From contig NZ_CP009281.1 of the NCBI RefSeq assembly GCF_000758585.1, positions 2,170,001 through 2,234,000 on the forward strand: a stretch of DNA of 64,000 bases, given 5' to 3'. Every line of letters begins with the position of its first letter. Position 1 is the first letter of the stretch. This DNA comes from Paenibacillus sp. FSL R5-0345 (lineage in GTDB: Bacteria > Bacillota > Bacilli > Paenibacillales > Paenibacillaceae). The notes under the pieces were generated by a model that saw only the letters and a program-made list of their open reading frames with translations, was not told where the DNA came from and made no database searches. Shown here one piece after another: positions 33,989 through 49,924 of the stretch. Position numbers and translations under genes: made by a program.

Positions 33989-35002
33989 ATGAGACGCAAA
34001 CGATATACATTCGCACTAATCTGTACGTTATGTTCTTCCTTGTGGTTGAGTACAGTCCATGCTGAAAAAGTCTCTGACTTCGAGATGCAGACATCAGCTA
34101 CTGAATCTGCTAATTCTACGTTCACCGTTACATTAAAGGGTAAAGATATTCAGGACTTATATGCATACGAGGCTAAATTTAATTTTGACCCGAAAGTACT
34201 TGAGATTGTAAAAGCGGAAACGAAGATCAAAGGCTTTTCTGTATCACCAATCGTTAAAAATAACGAAATTACGATAGCCCATACCAAGATCGGAAATGTG
34301 AATGGCGAAAAGGGTAACCTGGACATTGCCACGATTACCTTTAAAGCTAAAAAGGCTGGTACAACTGCAGTAAAATGGACCGCATTTAAAGTTCTTGATC
34401 GTAATCTGAAAGATCAGGAATTCACCCCGAATCAATCCTCAGTATTCACCAAAATTTTCAGCGATATTGCTGGACATTGGGCGAAGCAAGATATTATGGA
34501 AATGGTCACTAAAGGAATTGTTGAAGGTATGGATGCCGACAGCTTTGCCCCGAATAACAACATCACTCGCGCTCAATTCGCAGCTCTTATAGCCAGAGCA
34601 TTAGATCTTACAGAAGGTTCTGGAAGTAATCCGTTTACGGATGTGAAATCAGGAGTTTGGTATGAAGACACGGTGAAGAAAGCTTATGCAGCCGGAATTA
34701 TTAGCGGTTTGTCCAAGACGAAGTTTGCTCCGGAAAAAAGCATTACCCGTGAAGAAATGACAACGATGCTGATGCGAGCGAAAGCTTATGCTTCCGGCGT
34801 AAAGGTCGATAGTATGGCCTCAGATTCTACTACTGCATTTAAAGATGATAATAAAATAAGCCCGTGGGCTAAAGCATCGGTGGGATTTGCCTTGAAATCG
34901 GGATTAATGAAAGGTAGAACTCAGACTACATTTGCACCAAAAGAATCTGCCACAAGAGCGGAATCAGCTGCTGTGATCAAGCGATTGTTAAATTCCAAGT
35001 AA
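33989..35002 (+). CDS. cell-surface anchor protein: cohesin-like domain plus three SLH domains
   Basis: A 337-residue secreted protein: signal peptide (1-25, ending VHA), a cohesin-like domain (about 30-150: LYAYEAKFNFDPKVLEIV, NLDIATITFKAKKAGTT) and three S-layer homology repeats (about 152-205, 212-268, 285-335: GHWAKQDIMEMVTKGIVEG, ITRAQFAALIARALDL, ITREEMTTMLMRA). SLH domains bind pyruvylated cell-wall polymer. It has no enzyme and no dockerin, so it looks like a minimal anchoring scaffoldin that could hold dockerin-bearing enzymes at the surface. Its cohesin lacks the (V/I/A)(F/Y)AQD motif shared by the enzyme cohesins. GGTGAAGGG precedes the ATG. Confidence 0.85.
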   Translation: MRRKRYTFALICTLCSSLWLSTVHAEKVSDFEMQTSATESANSTFTVTLKGKDIQDLYAYEAKFNFDPKVLEIVKAETKIKGFSVSPIVKNNEITIAHTKIGNVNGEKGNLDIATITFKAKKAGTTAVKWTAFKVLDRNLKDQEFTPNQSSVFTKIFSDIAGHWAKQDIMEMVTKGIVEGMDADSFAPNNNITRAQFAALIARALDLTEGSGSNPFTDVKSGVWYEDTVKKAYAAGIISGLSKTKFAPEKSITREEMTTMLMRAKAYASGVKVDSMASDSTTAFKDDNKISPWAKASVGFALKSGLMKGRTQTTFAPKESATRAESAAVIKRLLNSK

Positions 35003-35017
35003 AACAATAAAACATAT

Positions 35018-35051
35018 AATGAGACACCTTCTTCTGGAAGGAGGGCTCATT
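35018..35051 (+). terminator. hairpin after the cohesin-SLH gene
   Basis: AATGAG (35018-35023) pairs with CTCATT (35046-35051), with CCTTC/GAAGG nested inside. There is no T-run, so it may be a partial terminator or a stabilising hairpin before the GH101 gene. Confidence 0.5.
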
Positions 35052-35145
35052 ATGGCCTTGTTATGTTAAAAATATACAATTAAAGGAAATATGTGAATTG
35101 ATATTGTTCATTCTACTTATATTTTAGTGAAAAGAGGTCGTAGAG

Positions 35146-38100
35146 ATGAGAAAACGTTACAAAGCGTTTAGCTTGCTATTGACGTTGTTGCTAGGGGTAC
35201 AGATTGGTTTGCCGTCGGTAGCCGTATTCGCAGCACAAGAGTCGGACGTGTATTTCAAAGACTACAATGATGGTAACATCAGCGGATGGACACCAGCTAA
35301 GGGGACGACCACTTTTTCGGCAGATCAAGGTGCTGTTAAGGCGGTGACACAAGGTGCTGTTATTATTGCAGACCAAGAATCACCTCAGGTTGCCAATGCT
35401 GAATATGAGGTGAAGTTAAAATTTAATCAGGTTGCAACACGATTTGGATTGGTCTACCGATTCGTCGATAGTAATAATTACAATGTTATTCAGTATGATG
35501 CAGGCACCTGGGGCTGGGATGCAATGAAGGGTGGGGCGGAAACGTATGGCAATATTACGGCCCCTAGTTTTACCTTTGCTGCCGGTCAAGTGTATACTCT
35601 CAAATTGCGGTATGAGAAAGATAGCGTGAATTTATCAATTGATGGAAATAACGTGCTTACGACGAGTCTTCCCTCCATTTCAACTAGTGCAGGGAAGATT
35701 GGACTTCGCAGCTGGTACGATAACAAGACGATATGGATTGACGATGTGAAGGTAGCTCCAATTGTATCGACTGATCCTGTTCCTAAGCCGATTACGATTA
35801 CAGAAGTCTTAAGATCGAATACCATGAAGGTTGAAATCGATAAGGAATTCCCGCGGGTTAAACAATATACATGGTTGGACAGCGGTGCTGAAATGTACGG
35901 ACAGTTAAATGGATTTAATGAATTAAAAATCAACGAGAAATCTTATTTCCCTGTCGCTTCTGGTTTTAGTAAGAAAGCAGCAGATTCTACTCATGGTGAG
36001 ACTGCAACCTACACGCTTCAGATCCCGGAAATAAAAGTGAACCTCAAAGTTGAAATGGAAGTCCAGGATAACATTCTACATTTCAAGGTGGCCAGCATCG
36101 AAGAGAATGGTACCGAAAAAGTGAAGACGATTGGATTCCCTAATCATGATCTTGTCTCTGTAATTGGAACCCAGCCTGCAGCGCAGGAAACGGCTGTTAA
36201 GATAACTGGTGGCTGGAACATTGTCCAGGATGAATTTACCGACCTTAAGACAGGGGCAGCAGACGTGAGTGGTGGCCGTACGTATGCATTCGTTAACTCC
36301 GACGTCTTAGCTGCGAGTGTAATCACCAATGTAGTAAACGGTTTTGATAAGGTTCGTGTTAAGGTAGGCGATGATACAGCGCTCCATACGAAGAAGGCAA
36401 CATTATCAGGAGGCTCATGGGTTTATCGTGGGAGTACCGTGCTCGATCCGGAGCCTCTGCCTTGGGCTAAGGTTGTCCTGACTCCAGATGCGAATGGTGA
36501 CCATGTTGTAGACTGGCAAGATGGAGCTATTGCATATCGTCAGAATACAGAGGCTCCAACGGGCAGTGAAATGATTCGTGACAATATTTCCTATATCAGC
36601 ATGAACATTGGTTCAACTACAACTTCTCCGTTCTTGCGTGCTTTTGATAATGCGAAGAAAATCTCTAATCTCACGGATGGCTTTGGACAGCTGATTCTGT
36701 TCAAAGGATACCAAGCGGAAGGACATGATGACTCTCACCCAGATTACGGCGGTCATATTGGTATTCGTCAGGGTGGTGAGAAGGACTTCAATTATATTTT
36801 GAGCGAAGGGAAGAAATACAATATCCGCGGCGGTGTACACATTAACGCAACGGAATACGCACTGGATGCTTTCGGTACTAAAATGGAAAATATGAATCAG
36901 CCATTAAGCAAAGGCTGGGGCTGGCTCGATCAGACATTCTATGTAAACAAAACCAAGGACGTGGAATCCGGTGAATTAAAAAGACGTCTGGATATGCTGA
37001 AAAGCGATACAGGCGATAACCTTTCCTTTGTATATGTAGATGTATATGACGGTGCCGACTACAATGCGAAGAAACTAGCAGATTATATCAACGGTAACGG
37101 CTGGATGCTCGGTACAGAATTTGCTGGACCTCTGTTTGAGCAGGCCTCTTGGGTTCACTGGGGAACGGATCCGGGGTACCCTAATCAAGGCGACGATAGT
37201 AAGGTTACCCGTTTCCTACGGAATCAATCGCTGGACGGCTTCTTAACCACTCCTTTGCTGAAAGGGAATAAGCAGGTAGGCGTAGGGTACTGGCAGAACA
37301 GTGCTCCCTTCTACAGCTACCAATCAACAAGCGCGGCATTCTTTAACCACAATCTACCGACAAAATATATGCAGCATTTTCCGATCATTAAGATGACCGA
37401 TAACCGCATCGACTTTGAGAAGAATGTTGTAGTTGAACGTAAGCAGGACGGTAAGATCCATTTAAGCAAGGATGGTCGTGAAATCGCCATCATGACAGAT
37501 AGCAGTAACATTAGTGACAGTACGGTCTTTATTCCATGGAGCCCTGAGACAGAAGATAAAATCTATCACTGGAATCCCGCAGGTGGTCAAACGACTTGGA
37601 GTCTTCCAGAATCATGGAGCAACGTAACGACTGCACAGTTATACAAGCTGACAGATTTGGGACGTGAGCATGTTGGCAGTGTAGAAGTAATTGGAGGTAA
37701 AGTCACACTTACAGCGCAGCCGGGGATTGGTTATGCCCTGTATAAGACAACTGCTGCGGAAGAGCCGGAAATGGTATGGGGTGAAGGCAGTTCGGTTAAG
37801 GACCCGGGCTTTGACAGCCAAACATTCGGTAACTGGAAGAAATCCTCCACAGCTGCAAGCGATGATCACATTAAATTCGTGAAGAACAGTAACGCCGATG
37901 ATCAGCTTCAGGTGAAGGGTCCCGGTGATGCAGTAATTCAGCAGGAGATTACCGGACTAACACCTGGCAAGACGTATTCTGCATCGGTCTGGGTGAAAGT
38001 GGATGGGAAACGCACCGTGGAAATCGGTGTGAAGCAAGGTGCAGACAAAGTTGTCAATACGCTGGATAACACGGAGCATGGCTTTTTAGCCCAGCAGCAC

Positions 38101-40302
38101 AAATATGTGAGCACGAATTTCCAACGGATTAAGGTTACCTTTGATGCGGTTAGTGAGACAGCCAATTTCTATTTAAATGTAGAAGATGGAAGTTCGACTG
38201 TAACCTTTGATGATGTAAGAGTATGGGAAAATCCAACCAAAACTGACGCTGGTAATTCTGTATTGTACGAGGATTTCGAGAACGTGGATGAGGGCTGGGG
38301 CCCCTTCGTTTATTCCAAAATAGGTCCTGTCCGTACGCATTTAGTTGAAAAAGGCGACAATCAGATTATGACTTATGTTCTGGATGGTAATTGGTCGCTT
38401 AAAACAAATGAAGAAGCAACGGGAGAGTGGCTACGTACATTGCCTCACACGCTCCGAATGAAGGAGGATAATCGCTACCATCTGACCATGGACTACAATT
38501 CAGATGAGACGGATATGTACACCGTGGCAATTCGAGTGAAGGAGAATGGGGTAGTTCGTGATCTGGTTAGTGAGAATTTGATAGAAGGACGTAATACGCT
38601 GGATCTGTCTTTTGCAACCGAAGGGGTGAAAGATGCCTATCTGGCCATTATCAAAAACAAGCTGAACAATCAGAAGGAGTTAACCGGTACGCTGGTGGTC
38701 GATAACATTCGCGTTGATGATGAAGGTGCCATCGTTCCAGAGGAAGGTGTACTTGTATCGACTATTACTCTATCACCAAATAACATGGATCTGAACAAAG
38801 GACAGTCAAGCAGCGTTAGCGCTCAGGTTAAACCTGCAAATGCTTATGACCGGACACTGCTCTGGACTTCTGACCATCCGGAAATTGTATCCGTGGATCA
38901 AACTGGAAAAGTTACTGCACTTCAAGCCGGTACGGCGGTTATTACTGCTACTGCGAAGGATGCAAGTAAAAAAAGTGCAACAGCGACGATTCATGTGTAT
39001 ATGCCTAACACGCAAATTCCACAATCGCAAATGACTGCAACGGCGAGTAGCTTCCAGCCTGGAGGTGAAGCGAGTCTTGCACTCGATGGAGATATGTCTA
39101 CAATCTGGCATACGAAATGGACCCCGGCACACTTACCGGAATCTATTACACTGGATCTCGGAGGCAAATATAACATCAATCAATTCAATTATTCACCTAG
39201 AGTATCTGGTACCAATGGAACGATTACAAGCTATAACCTGTACACGAGTATTGACGGAACGAATTTCACACCTATCGCGAATGGAGAATGGAAAAATGAT
39301 CAGACCACAAAAATGGTTCGCTTTACAGCTGTAGAAGCCACACATTTGAGACTTGAGGCTATAGCAGGTGTGGGTAACTTTGCATCTGCTGCAGAACTTA
39401 ATGTGTTCAAGACGGAGGACGAGGCAGAAGTAGTAAAAGTCACAGGCGTCACTATGGATAAAGAACGGCTAGAAATTAAAGCAGGCAGCACGGGCGAATT
39501 AAACGCTGTGATCCAACCTGAGAATGCCACAAACAAAAATGTGGTTTGGAGCAGCAGTGATGAAGCTGTAGCATCCATTGAACAGCAAGACGGTCATACC
39601 CTTATTAAGGGATTGAAGGCAGGCGAAACCGTAATTACGGCAACAACAGTAGACGGGGGTTTCTCTGCAACCAGCCGGGTTATCGTAACGGAAAAAGATG
39701 GCGAACTGAAATCGGCTTCCAATCTAACAGCGCCAAGTCAAGTTCAGCCAGGAGAAGTGTTCAAAGTGCAATATGGACTGCGGAATCTGTCTGACCAAAT
39801 ATTTGCGCAGGACATCGCCCTAGAGTATGCCGCGGATGTTATGGATTTCGTTGAGGCGCGATCGTTAATTAGTGGCGTAAGTGTTATTGATTCAATCAAC
39901 AGCACACCAGGTAAACTTCGCTTTATTGTAGCAAGTGAAGGTGCGGCCCATGGAATTAGTAACAGTGCAGATGTCCTAGAACTAACCTTTAAAGCCAAAG
40001 AAGTGAACCAAACGGTCAATGGTGCAATTGCCGTTAAGAGCGCAATCATTTCTGATGATCAGGGCAAGGAAATTTCGGCTTCGATCTCTTCCGTAACTGT
40101 AGAGATTGGTAAGAAAGGAACGCAAGGCGACATTAACGGTGACGGCAAAATAACGATCGGTGATTTGGCAATGGTTGCAGCGCAGTATGGCAAAACTTCA
40201 GCAAGCCCGGATTGGGAGAAAGCGAAGAAAGCGGATATTAACGGTGACGGCAAAGTCGGATTGGAAGATTTGGTTATTGTAGCTCGCAAAATTGTAGAGT
40301 AA
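35146..40302 (+). CDS. secreted GH101 endo-alpha-N-acetylgalactosaminidase with cohesin and dockerin
   Basis: A 1718-residue secreted enzyme of the family that releases Gal-beta1,3-GalNAc from Ser/Thr of core-1 O-glycans. Layout: signal peptide (about 1-29), LamG-like domain (30-205), GH101 core (210-870) with nucleophile D632 in FVYVDVYDGADYN and acid/base E658 in GWMLGTEF, two galactose-binding-like domains (875-1030, 1036-1190), Big2 (1202-1285), CBM32 (1290-1425), Big2 (1429-1515), cohesin-like (1522-1655) and dockerin (1659-1718) with EF-hands DINGDGKITIGDL and DINGDGKVGLEDL. AGAGGTCG precedes the ATG. A weak promoter (TTGATA 35098, TATTTT 35120) lies upstream. Catalytic assignments are by family similarity. 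Confidence 0.88.
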   Translation: MRKRYKAFSLLLTLLLGVQIGLPSVAVFAAQESDVYFKDYNDGNISGWTPAKGTTTFSADQGAVKAVTQGAVIIADQESPQVANAEYEVKLKFNQVATRFGLVYRFVDSNNYNVIQYDAGTWGWDAMKGGAETYGNITAPSFTFAAGQVYTLKLRYEKDSVNLSIDGNNVLTTSLPSISTSAGKIGLRSWYDNKTIWIDDVKVAPIVSTDPVPKPITITEVLRSNTMKVEIDKEFPRVKQYTWLDSGAEMYGQLNGFNELKINEKSYFPVASGFSKKAADSTHGETATYTLQIPEIKVNLKVEMEVQDNILHFKVASIEENGTEKVKTIGFPNHDLVSVIGTQPAAQETAVKITGGWNIVQDEFTDLKTGAADVSGGRTYAFVNSDVLAASVITNVVNGFDKVRVKVGDDTALHTKKATLSGGSWVYRGSTVLDPEPLPWAKVVLTPDANGDHVVDWQDGAIAYRQNTEAPTGSEMIRDNISYISMNIGSTTTSPFLRAFDNAKKISNLTDGFGQLILFKGYQAEGHDDSHPDYGGHIGIRQGGEKDFNYILSEGKKYNIRGGVHINATEYALDAFGTKMENMNQPLSKGWGWLDQTFYVNKTKDVESGELKRRLDMLKSDTGDNLSFVYVDVYDGADYNAKKLADYINGNGWMLGTEFAGPLFEQASWVHWGTDPGYPNQGDDSKVTRFLRNQSLDGFLTTPLLKGNKQVGVGYWQNSAPFYSYQSTSAAFFNHNLPTKYMQHFPIIKMTDNRIDFEKNVVVERKQDGKIHLSKDGREIAIMTDSSNISDSTVFIPWSPETEDKIYHWNPAGGQTTWSLPESWSNVTTAQLYKLTDLGREHVGSVEVIGGKVTLTAQPGIGYALYKTTAAEEPEMVWGEGSSVKDPGFDSQTFGNWKKSSTAASDDHIKFVKNSNADDQLQVKGPGDAVIQQEITGLTPGKTYSASVWVKVDGKRTVEIGVKQGADKVVNTLDNTEHGFLAQQHKYVSTNFQRIKVTFDAVSETANFYLNVEDGSSTVTFDDVRVWENPTKTDAGNSVLYEDFENVDEGWGPFVYSKIGPVRTHLVEKGDNQIMTYVLDGNWSLKTNEEATGEWLRTLPHTLRMKEDNRYHLTMDYNSDETDMYTVAIRVKENGVVRDLVSENLIEGRNTLDLSFATEGVKDAYLAIIKNKLNNQKELTGTLVVDNIRVDDEGAIVPEEGVLVSTITLSPNNMDLNKGQSSSVSAQVKPANAYDRTLLWTSDHPEIVSVDQTGKVTALQAGTAVITATAKDASKKSATATIHVYMPNTQIPQSQMTATASSFQPGGEASLALDGDMSTIWHTKWTPAHLPESITLDLGGKYNINQFNYSPRVSGTNGTITSYNLYTSIDGTNFTPIANGEWKNDQTTKMVRFTAVEATHLRLEAIAGVGNFASAAELNVFKTEDEAEVVKVTGVTMDKERLEIKAGSTGELNAVIQPENATNKNVVWSSSDEAVASIEQQDGHTLIKGLKAGETVITATTVDGGFSATSRVIVTEKDGELKSASNLTAPSQVQPGEVFKVQYGLRNLSDQIFAQDIALEYAADVMDFVEARSLISGVSVIDSINSTPGKLRFIVASEGAAHGISNSADVLELTFKAKEVNQTVNGAIAVKSAIISDDQGKEISASISSVTVEIGKKGTQGDINGDGKITIGDLAMVAAQYGKTSASPDWEKAKKADINGDGKVGLEDLVIVARKIVE

Positions 40303-40315
40303 GCAAGGTCATAGG

Positions 40316-40360
40316 CCAGGTACATGTGTGAGTAACTAACATGATGTACCTGGTCTTTGT
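40316..40360 (+). terminator. hairpin between the GH101 and GH20 genes
   Basis: CCAGGTACAT (40316-40325) pairs perfectly with ATGTACCTGG (40344-40353), followed by TCTTTGTT. It is a partial terminator or attenuator inside the enzyme cluster. Confidence 0.6.
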
Positions 40361-40391
40361 TAAATGTATTTGATTAGTAGGAGGATAAAAG

Positions 40392-43300
40392 ATGAAAAAA
40401 TGGATATACGCCTTTACAGTTTTTTGTCTAGTGCTTTACTCTGCTCCACTACAATTTGCAGCAGCAGCTGAAGCAGTGAACGCTAAACCAAAAGTGATAC
40501 CTAGTTTACAAGAGTGGACTGGGGGAAGTGGCTCTTTCAAGCTGACAGCCAATTCCAGAATCGTAATCCCCACGAATGATTGTTTATGCCAATTGCCAGC
40601 TACTGCGGAGGTCTTTCAAGAGGATCTAAAAGAATTAACCGGATACGATTTGCCGATTGTCCAGAATAAGCCTGCTTCAAAAGGTGACTTCCTGCTTAGG
40701 CTCGATAAGTCAGCTGATGAATCAATTGGTAAAGAAGGCTACTACTTTGAAGTTGGCGATTATGTGGAAATTCATGCAAACACCGAGACCGGTGTGTTCT
40801 ATGGAACAAGAACGGCACTGCAAATTTTGGAGCAAGATTCCGAGAAGTCCAGCATTGTAAAAGGGGTAGCGAAAGATTTCCCTAAGTATGGCGAACGCGG
40901 TTTTATGCTCGATGTAGGACGTAAATTTTTCACGATTGATTTCCTTAAGGATTACGCCAAATTTATGTCTTATTACAAAATGAATGATTTCCAGCTTCAT
41001 CTGAATGATAACGAGATTTTTAAAGATAACAGCAGGGAGCATTGGAACAAATATACGGCTTTCCGTTTAGAAAGTACCAAGTACCCCGAATTAACGGCGA
41101 AGGATGGACATTACACCAAACAGGATATGCGTGAGCTGCAGGACATTGCCAAAATCCGTGGCCTTAACATTACGCCGGAAATTGATACTCCAAGTCATGC
41201 CCTTTCGTTCACAAAGGTCAGACCAGATCTGGTTAAGGATAATTTACCTGTCGACCATCTGGATATTACACGTAAGGAAACGGTCGATTTCATTAAGGAT
41301 GTATGGGACGAATATTTAGATGGGGATTGGTTTGATTCGGAAACGGTTCATTTTGGAGGCGATGAATTCGCACCTAATGACCGGACTACTTTTGAGAAGT
41401 ATCGCGAGTTTCTGAACACGATGAATGAACACATGAAGAGTAAGGGGAAGAAATCAAGAATGTGGGGCAGCTTGAGTGCATTCCCAGGTACAACGGTTGT
41501 TGATAAGGATATTGCCGTAAACGCCTGGAATAACGGATGGCAAGATCCAGTGGCATCGGTGAGAGATGGATTCAAAATTATTAATACGGTTGATTCCACG
41601 CTCTACATTGTACCGAAAGCTGGATATTACCATGATTATCTGGATTCACAATGGTTGTTTAATAACTGGGACCCTACGAACTTTGGTGGAAGCACGAAGC
41701 TGCAGGAGGGTGATCCGAACTTGCTCGGTGCGATGTTCGGGACTTGGAACGATATGATGGGCAAGAAAGTCAGTGAGGCGGATGTCCATGACCGTGTGAA
41801 GAAAGCGATGCCTGTCCTTGCAGAAAAGATGTGGAGAGGCCAATCCACGGACAGCACATTCACCGAGTTCCAGCAGTTATCAGTGAAGCTAGGCGAGGGT
41901 CCTGGAACGAATTTATTACATGAAGTGAATACGGTCGGTGATCTTGTTGTTCATTATCCATTTGAAGACGGGGCGCAGACGGTCTCTGATCAGTCCGGAA
42001 ATTCTTATGATGCTACATTAGGAAATGGCGTTACTCGAGTGGCTGAAGGAAAGACAGGAAAAAGCGTGCGGTTTGCAGGGGCCACAGATCATATTCAAAC
42101 ACCACTTTCAATAAAGGGCTTCCCTTGGACGGTCTCCACATGGGTTAAGCTTGATGATCAGCAAGAAGCGGATGAGAAGATTCTGATGGAATCCGAATAT
42201 GGTGCACTTAAGCTGAAGCAGAAAGGGACACCAAATGCCGGATTCACCCGAGAGGGCTATGATTACAGCTTTAATGCAGCGATTCCGGTTGGGCGGTGGG
42301 TACATGTTGCCTTCAGAGGAGACCTAAATGGAACCACCCTGTATATTGACGGGGATTTAAAAGGTTCTGTTGCTGTAACGACCATGCTACCTGCGGCTAT
42401 GATCGGCAGTTCATCCAAAGCATTCACTGGACTATTGGATGAATTTAAGATTTTTAATCGGGTGCTGTCCGGTAAAGAAATTGCAGAGGATGCAGGATCA
42501 CCTTCTTGGACAATCAATTTAGCTGCTCACAAAACAGCAGTGGCTTCTTCTGTCGAAGTGCCTCAATTCCCGGCTAGTCTTACTGTGGATGAGATTGATA
42601 CGGGTGCTTCACGCTGGTCCTCTAAATATACCGACAACGAGTGGATCTATGTTGATTTAGGCCAAAGTACAGACATTAGCAAGGTTATTTTCAAGTGGGA
42701 AAGTGCTTATGCCAAAGGCTATAAAGTTCAAGTATCCGATAATGCGGAGAATTGGCGGGACGTTTATACGACTAACGCCGGAGTTGGCGGAGTAGAGATT
42801 GTCAAATTCCCAACTGAACAAGCGAGATATGTTCGAATGTTAGGTACGAAGCGAGCGGGAACCTACGGTTACTCCATGTATGAATTTGAAGTCTACGCTC
42901 CTAACCCAGATGATCCTGTAGAAGTTCTAGCACCTGTGAGATATTCAGCGAGCTTTGAGAATAACTCGCTCGAAGGTTGGGAGCATGTCATCGGTAAAGG
43001 TGTCGGACGTATGGAGCTTGTGGAAGCACCTGATCAAGCGGGTGAGCATGCCGTTAAGTTCACCTCGAATAGTGTAAATAATCTGTTTATCGATCAGCAA
43101 TCTCCGATCATTGGAGATGGTGAGATCGAGTTTAAGATTACACCGCAGAGTGATGTTATCCGAACGGGTGTTATTTTACGCTATGTCAATAATGACGCTT
43201 GGGCTTCTATAGGCTTTGATCAAGGGGCTTGGTATTGGGTGAACGCTCAGGATTCCTATGGTTTATTAACCAATGCCCAGGACGCACAATTGAAAAAAGG

Positions 43301-44360
43301 TAAGACATCGACCGTAAAAGTGAAGTTTGAAGGGAAACATGTAACGCTGATTGTCAATGGAACGACCTATTTTGAGGCAGTAATTGCACAGATCCCAACA
43401 GATGCAGGGAAAATGGGAGCTAGAGTATTTGGTCCATCAGTTACCGTGTTTGATAATTTTATGTACAGCAATAACGTTCCTGAAGTTCCGGTAACCGGTA
43501 TCAAGCTGGATAAAGCTGAGCTTTCGATGAAGATCGGAGAAACACAAACGTTAAGCGCGACACTTCAACCGGGAAATGCAACGAATAAACAGGTGACTTG
43601 GAGCAGCAGCGATGAAGCTGTTGCGACTGTTCAAGTTCAAGGCGGGAAAGCAGTCGTAACTGCGTTAAAGGCAGGAACTGCTGATATTACTGCAACTACC
43701 GTATCTGCAGGATATAAAGCGGTGAGTAAGATTACAGTGATTAAGGAGACTTCAGGTGAAGCAGCAACAAGCTTAGCTGCTCCTCACACCGTTCCATATG
43801 GTCAGAACTTTGACATCACGCTAGGCCTTCACAATGTTACAGAGGCGGTGTATGCCCAAGACATCACGATTGAATTCGACGCTTCACTAATGGATTATGT
43901 ATCCGCTAATGCGTTGGTGGACGGTGTCGGTATCCTTGAGACGAAGAATACGGAAGGCATTGTGCGTCTAATTCTGGCTAGCCAAGGTTCCGGCAGTGCG
44001 ATTAAAGGGGATGTAGATGTGGCTAAGATTACCTTTAAAGCTAAGGCTCTGACAGAATCCCAACCCGGCCGTATTGCTGTAAAGAGTGCAACGCTGGGTG
44101 ATAGCTTGGGACAGGAAACGAACGCTCTTCTTTCCTCGGTTCAAGTGGACTTTACAACAGCAACGGATCCTGAACCTTCTAAGGATTTGAATGGTGATGG
44201 CAAGGTCAGCATCGGCGATCTGGCTATTGTCGCTGCTAACTACGGAAAGACTTCTGCAGACCCAGATTGGGATAAAGCGAAACGTGCAGACATCAATGGT
44301 GACGGCAAGATCGATCTGACGGACCTGGTGCTTATAGCTAAAGACATTGTTATTGAATAA
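40392..44360 (+). CDS. secreted GH20 beta-hexosaminidase / lacto-N-biosidase-like with cohesin and dockerin
   Basis: A 1322-residue secreted enzyme. Layout: signal peptide (about 1-26), GH20b (35-150), GH20 barrel (160-510) with GERGFMLDVGRKFF, LHLNDNEI, HFGGDEF (catalytic D324-E325) and MWGSLSAFPG, LamG (517-700), CBM32 (708-840), a LamG-like sugar-binding domain (850-1027), Big2 (1035-1118), cohesin-like (1124-1255) and dockerin (1263-1322). The N-terminal VIPSLQEWTGGSGSF resembles bifidobacterial lacto-N-biosidase LnbB, so it may release GlcNAc or lacto-N-biose; I cannot decide which. GTAGGAGGAT precedes the ATG. Confidence 0.87.
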   Translation: MKKWIYAFTVFCLVLYSAPLQFAAAAEAVNAKPKVIPSLQEWTGGSGSFKLTANSRIVIPTNDCLCQLPATAEVFQEDLKELTGYDLPIVQNKPASKGDFLLRLDKSADESIGKEGYYFEVGDYVEIHANTETGVFYGTRTALQILEQDSEKSSIVKGVAKDFPKYGERGFMLDVGRKFFTIDFLKDYAKFMSYYKMNDFQLHLNDNEIFKDNSREHWNKYTAFRLESTKYPELTAKDGHYTKQDMRELQDIAKIRGLNITPEIDTPSHALSFTKVRPDLVKDNLPVDHLDITRKETVDFIKDVWDEYLDGDWFDSETVHFGGDEFAPNDRTTFEKYREFLNTMNEHMKSKGKKSRMWGSLSAFPGTTVVDKDIAVNAWNNGWQDPVASVRDGFKIINTVDSTLYIVPKAGYYHDYLDSQWLFNNWDPTNFGGSTKLQEGDPNLLGAMFGTWNDMMGKKVSEADVHDRVKKAMPVLAEKMWRGQSTDSTFTEFQQLSVKLGEGPGTNLLHEVNTVGDLVVHYPFEDGAQTVSDQSGNSYDATLGNGVTRVAEGKTGKSVRFAGATDHIQTPLSIKGFPWTVSTWVKLDDQQEADEKILMESEYGALKLKQKGTPNAGFTREGYDYSFNAAIPVGRWVHVAFRGDLNGTTLYIDGDLKGSVAVTTMLPAAMIGSSSKAFTGLLDEFKIFNRVLSGKEIAEDAGSPSWTINLAAHKTAVASSVEVPQFPASLTVDEIDTGASRWSSKYTDNEWIYVDLGQSTDISKVIFKWESAYAKGYKVQVSDNAENWRDVYTTNAGVGGVEIVKFPTEQARYVRMLGTKRAGTYGYSMYEFEVYAPNPDDPVEVLAPVRYSASFENNSLEGWEHVIGKGVGRMELVEAPDQAGEHAVKFTSNSVNNLFIDQQSPIIGDGEIEFKITPQSDVIRTGVILRYVNNDAWASIGFDQGAWYWVNAQDSYGLLTNAQDAQLKKGKTSTVKVKFEGKHVTLIVNGTTYFEAVIAQIPTDAGKMGARVFGPSVTVFDNFMYSNNVPEVPVTGIKLDKAELSMKIGETQTLSATLQPGNATNKQVTWSSSDEAVATVQVQGGKAVVTALKAGTADITATTVSAGYKAVSKITVIKETSGEAATSLAAPHTVPYGQNFDITLGLHNVTEAVYAQDITIEFDASLMDYVSANALVDGVGILETKNTEGIVRLILASQGSGSAIKGDVDVAKITFKAKALTESQPGRIAVKSATLGDSLGQETNALLSSVQVDFTTATDPEPSKDLNGDGKVSIGDLAIVAANYGKTSADPDWDKAKRADINGDGKIDLTDLVLIAKDIVIE

Positions 44361-44384
44361 AGGTTGTATTATCTCTCTAAATAA

Positions 44385-49817
<5,433 letters not shown>

Positions 49818-49849
49818 TAAACTTAGCCCAATGGCAACATGAATCCAAG

Positions 49850-49907
49850 CGGCAAGACGAGGAATTCAAACTACAGTGAAGGCTGTATCCTGTCTTGCCG
49901 TTTCATT
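49850..49907 (+). terminator. hairpin between the GH2 and GH31 genes
   Basis: CGGCAAGAC (49850-49858) pairs with GTCTTGCCG (49892-49900), extended by AGGA/TCCT, followed by TTTCATTT. It ends 13 bases before the GH31 ribosome binding site, so it may act as an attenuator. Confidence 0.6.
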
Positions 49908-49924
49908 TGAATGGAGGGAATGGA

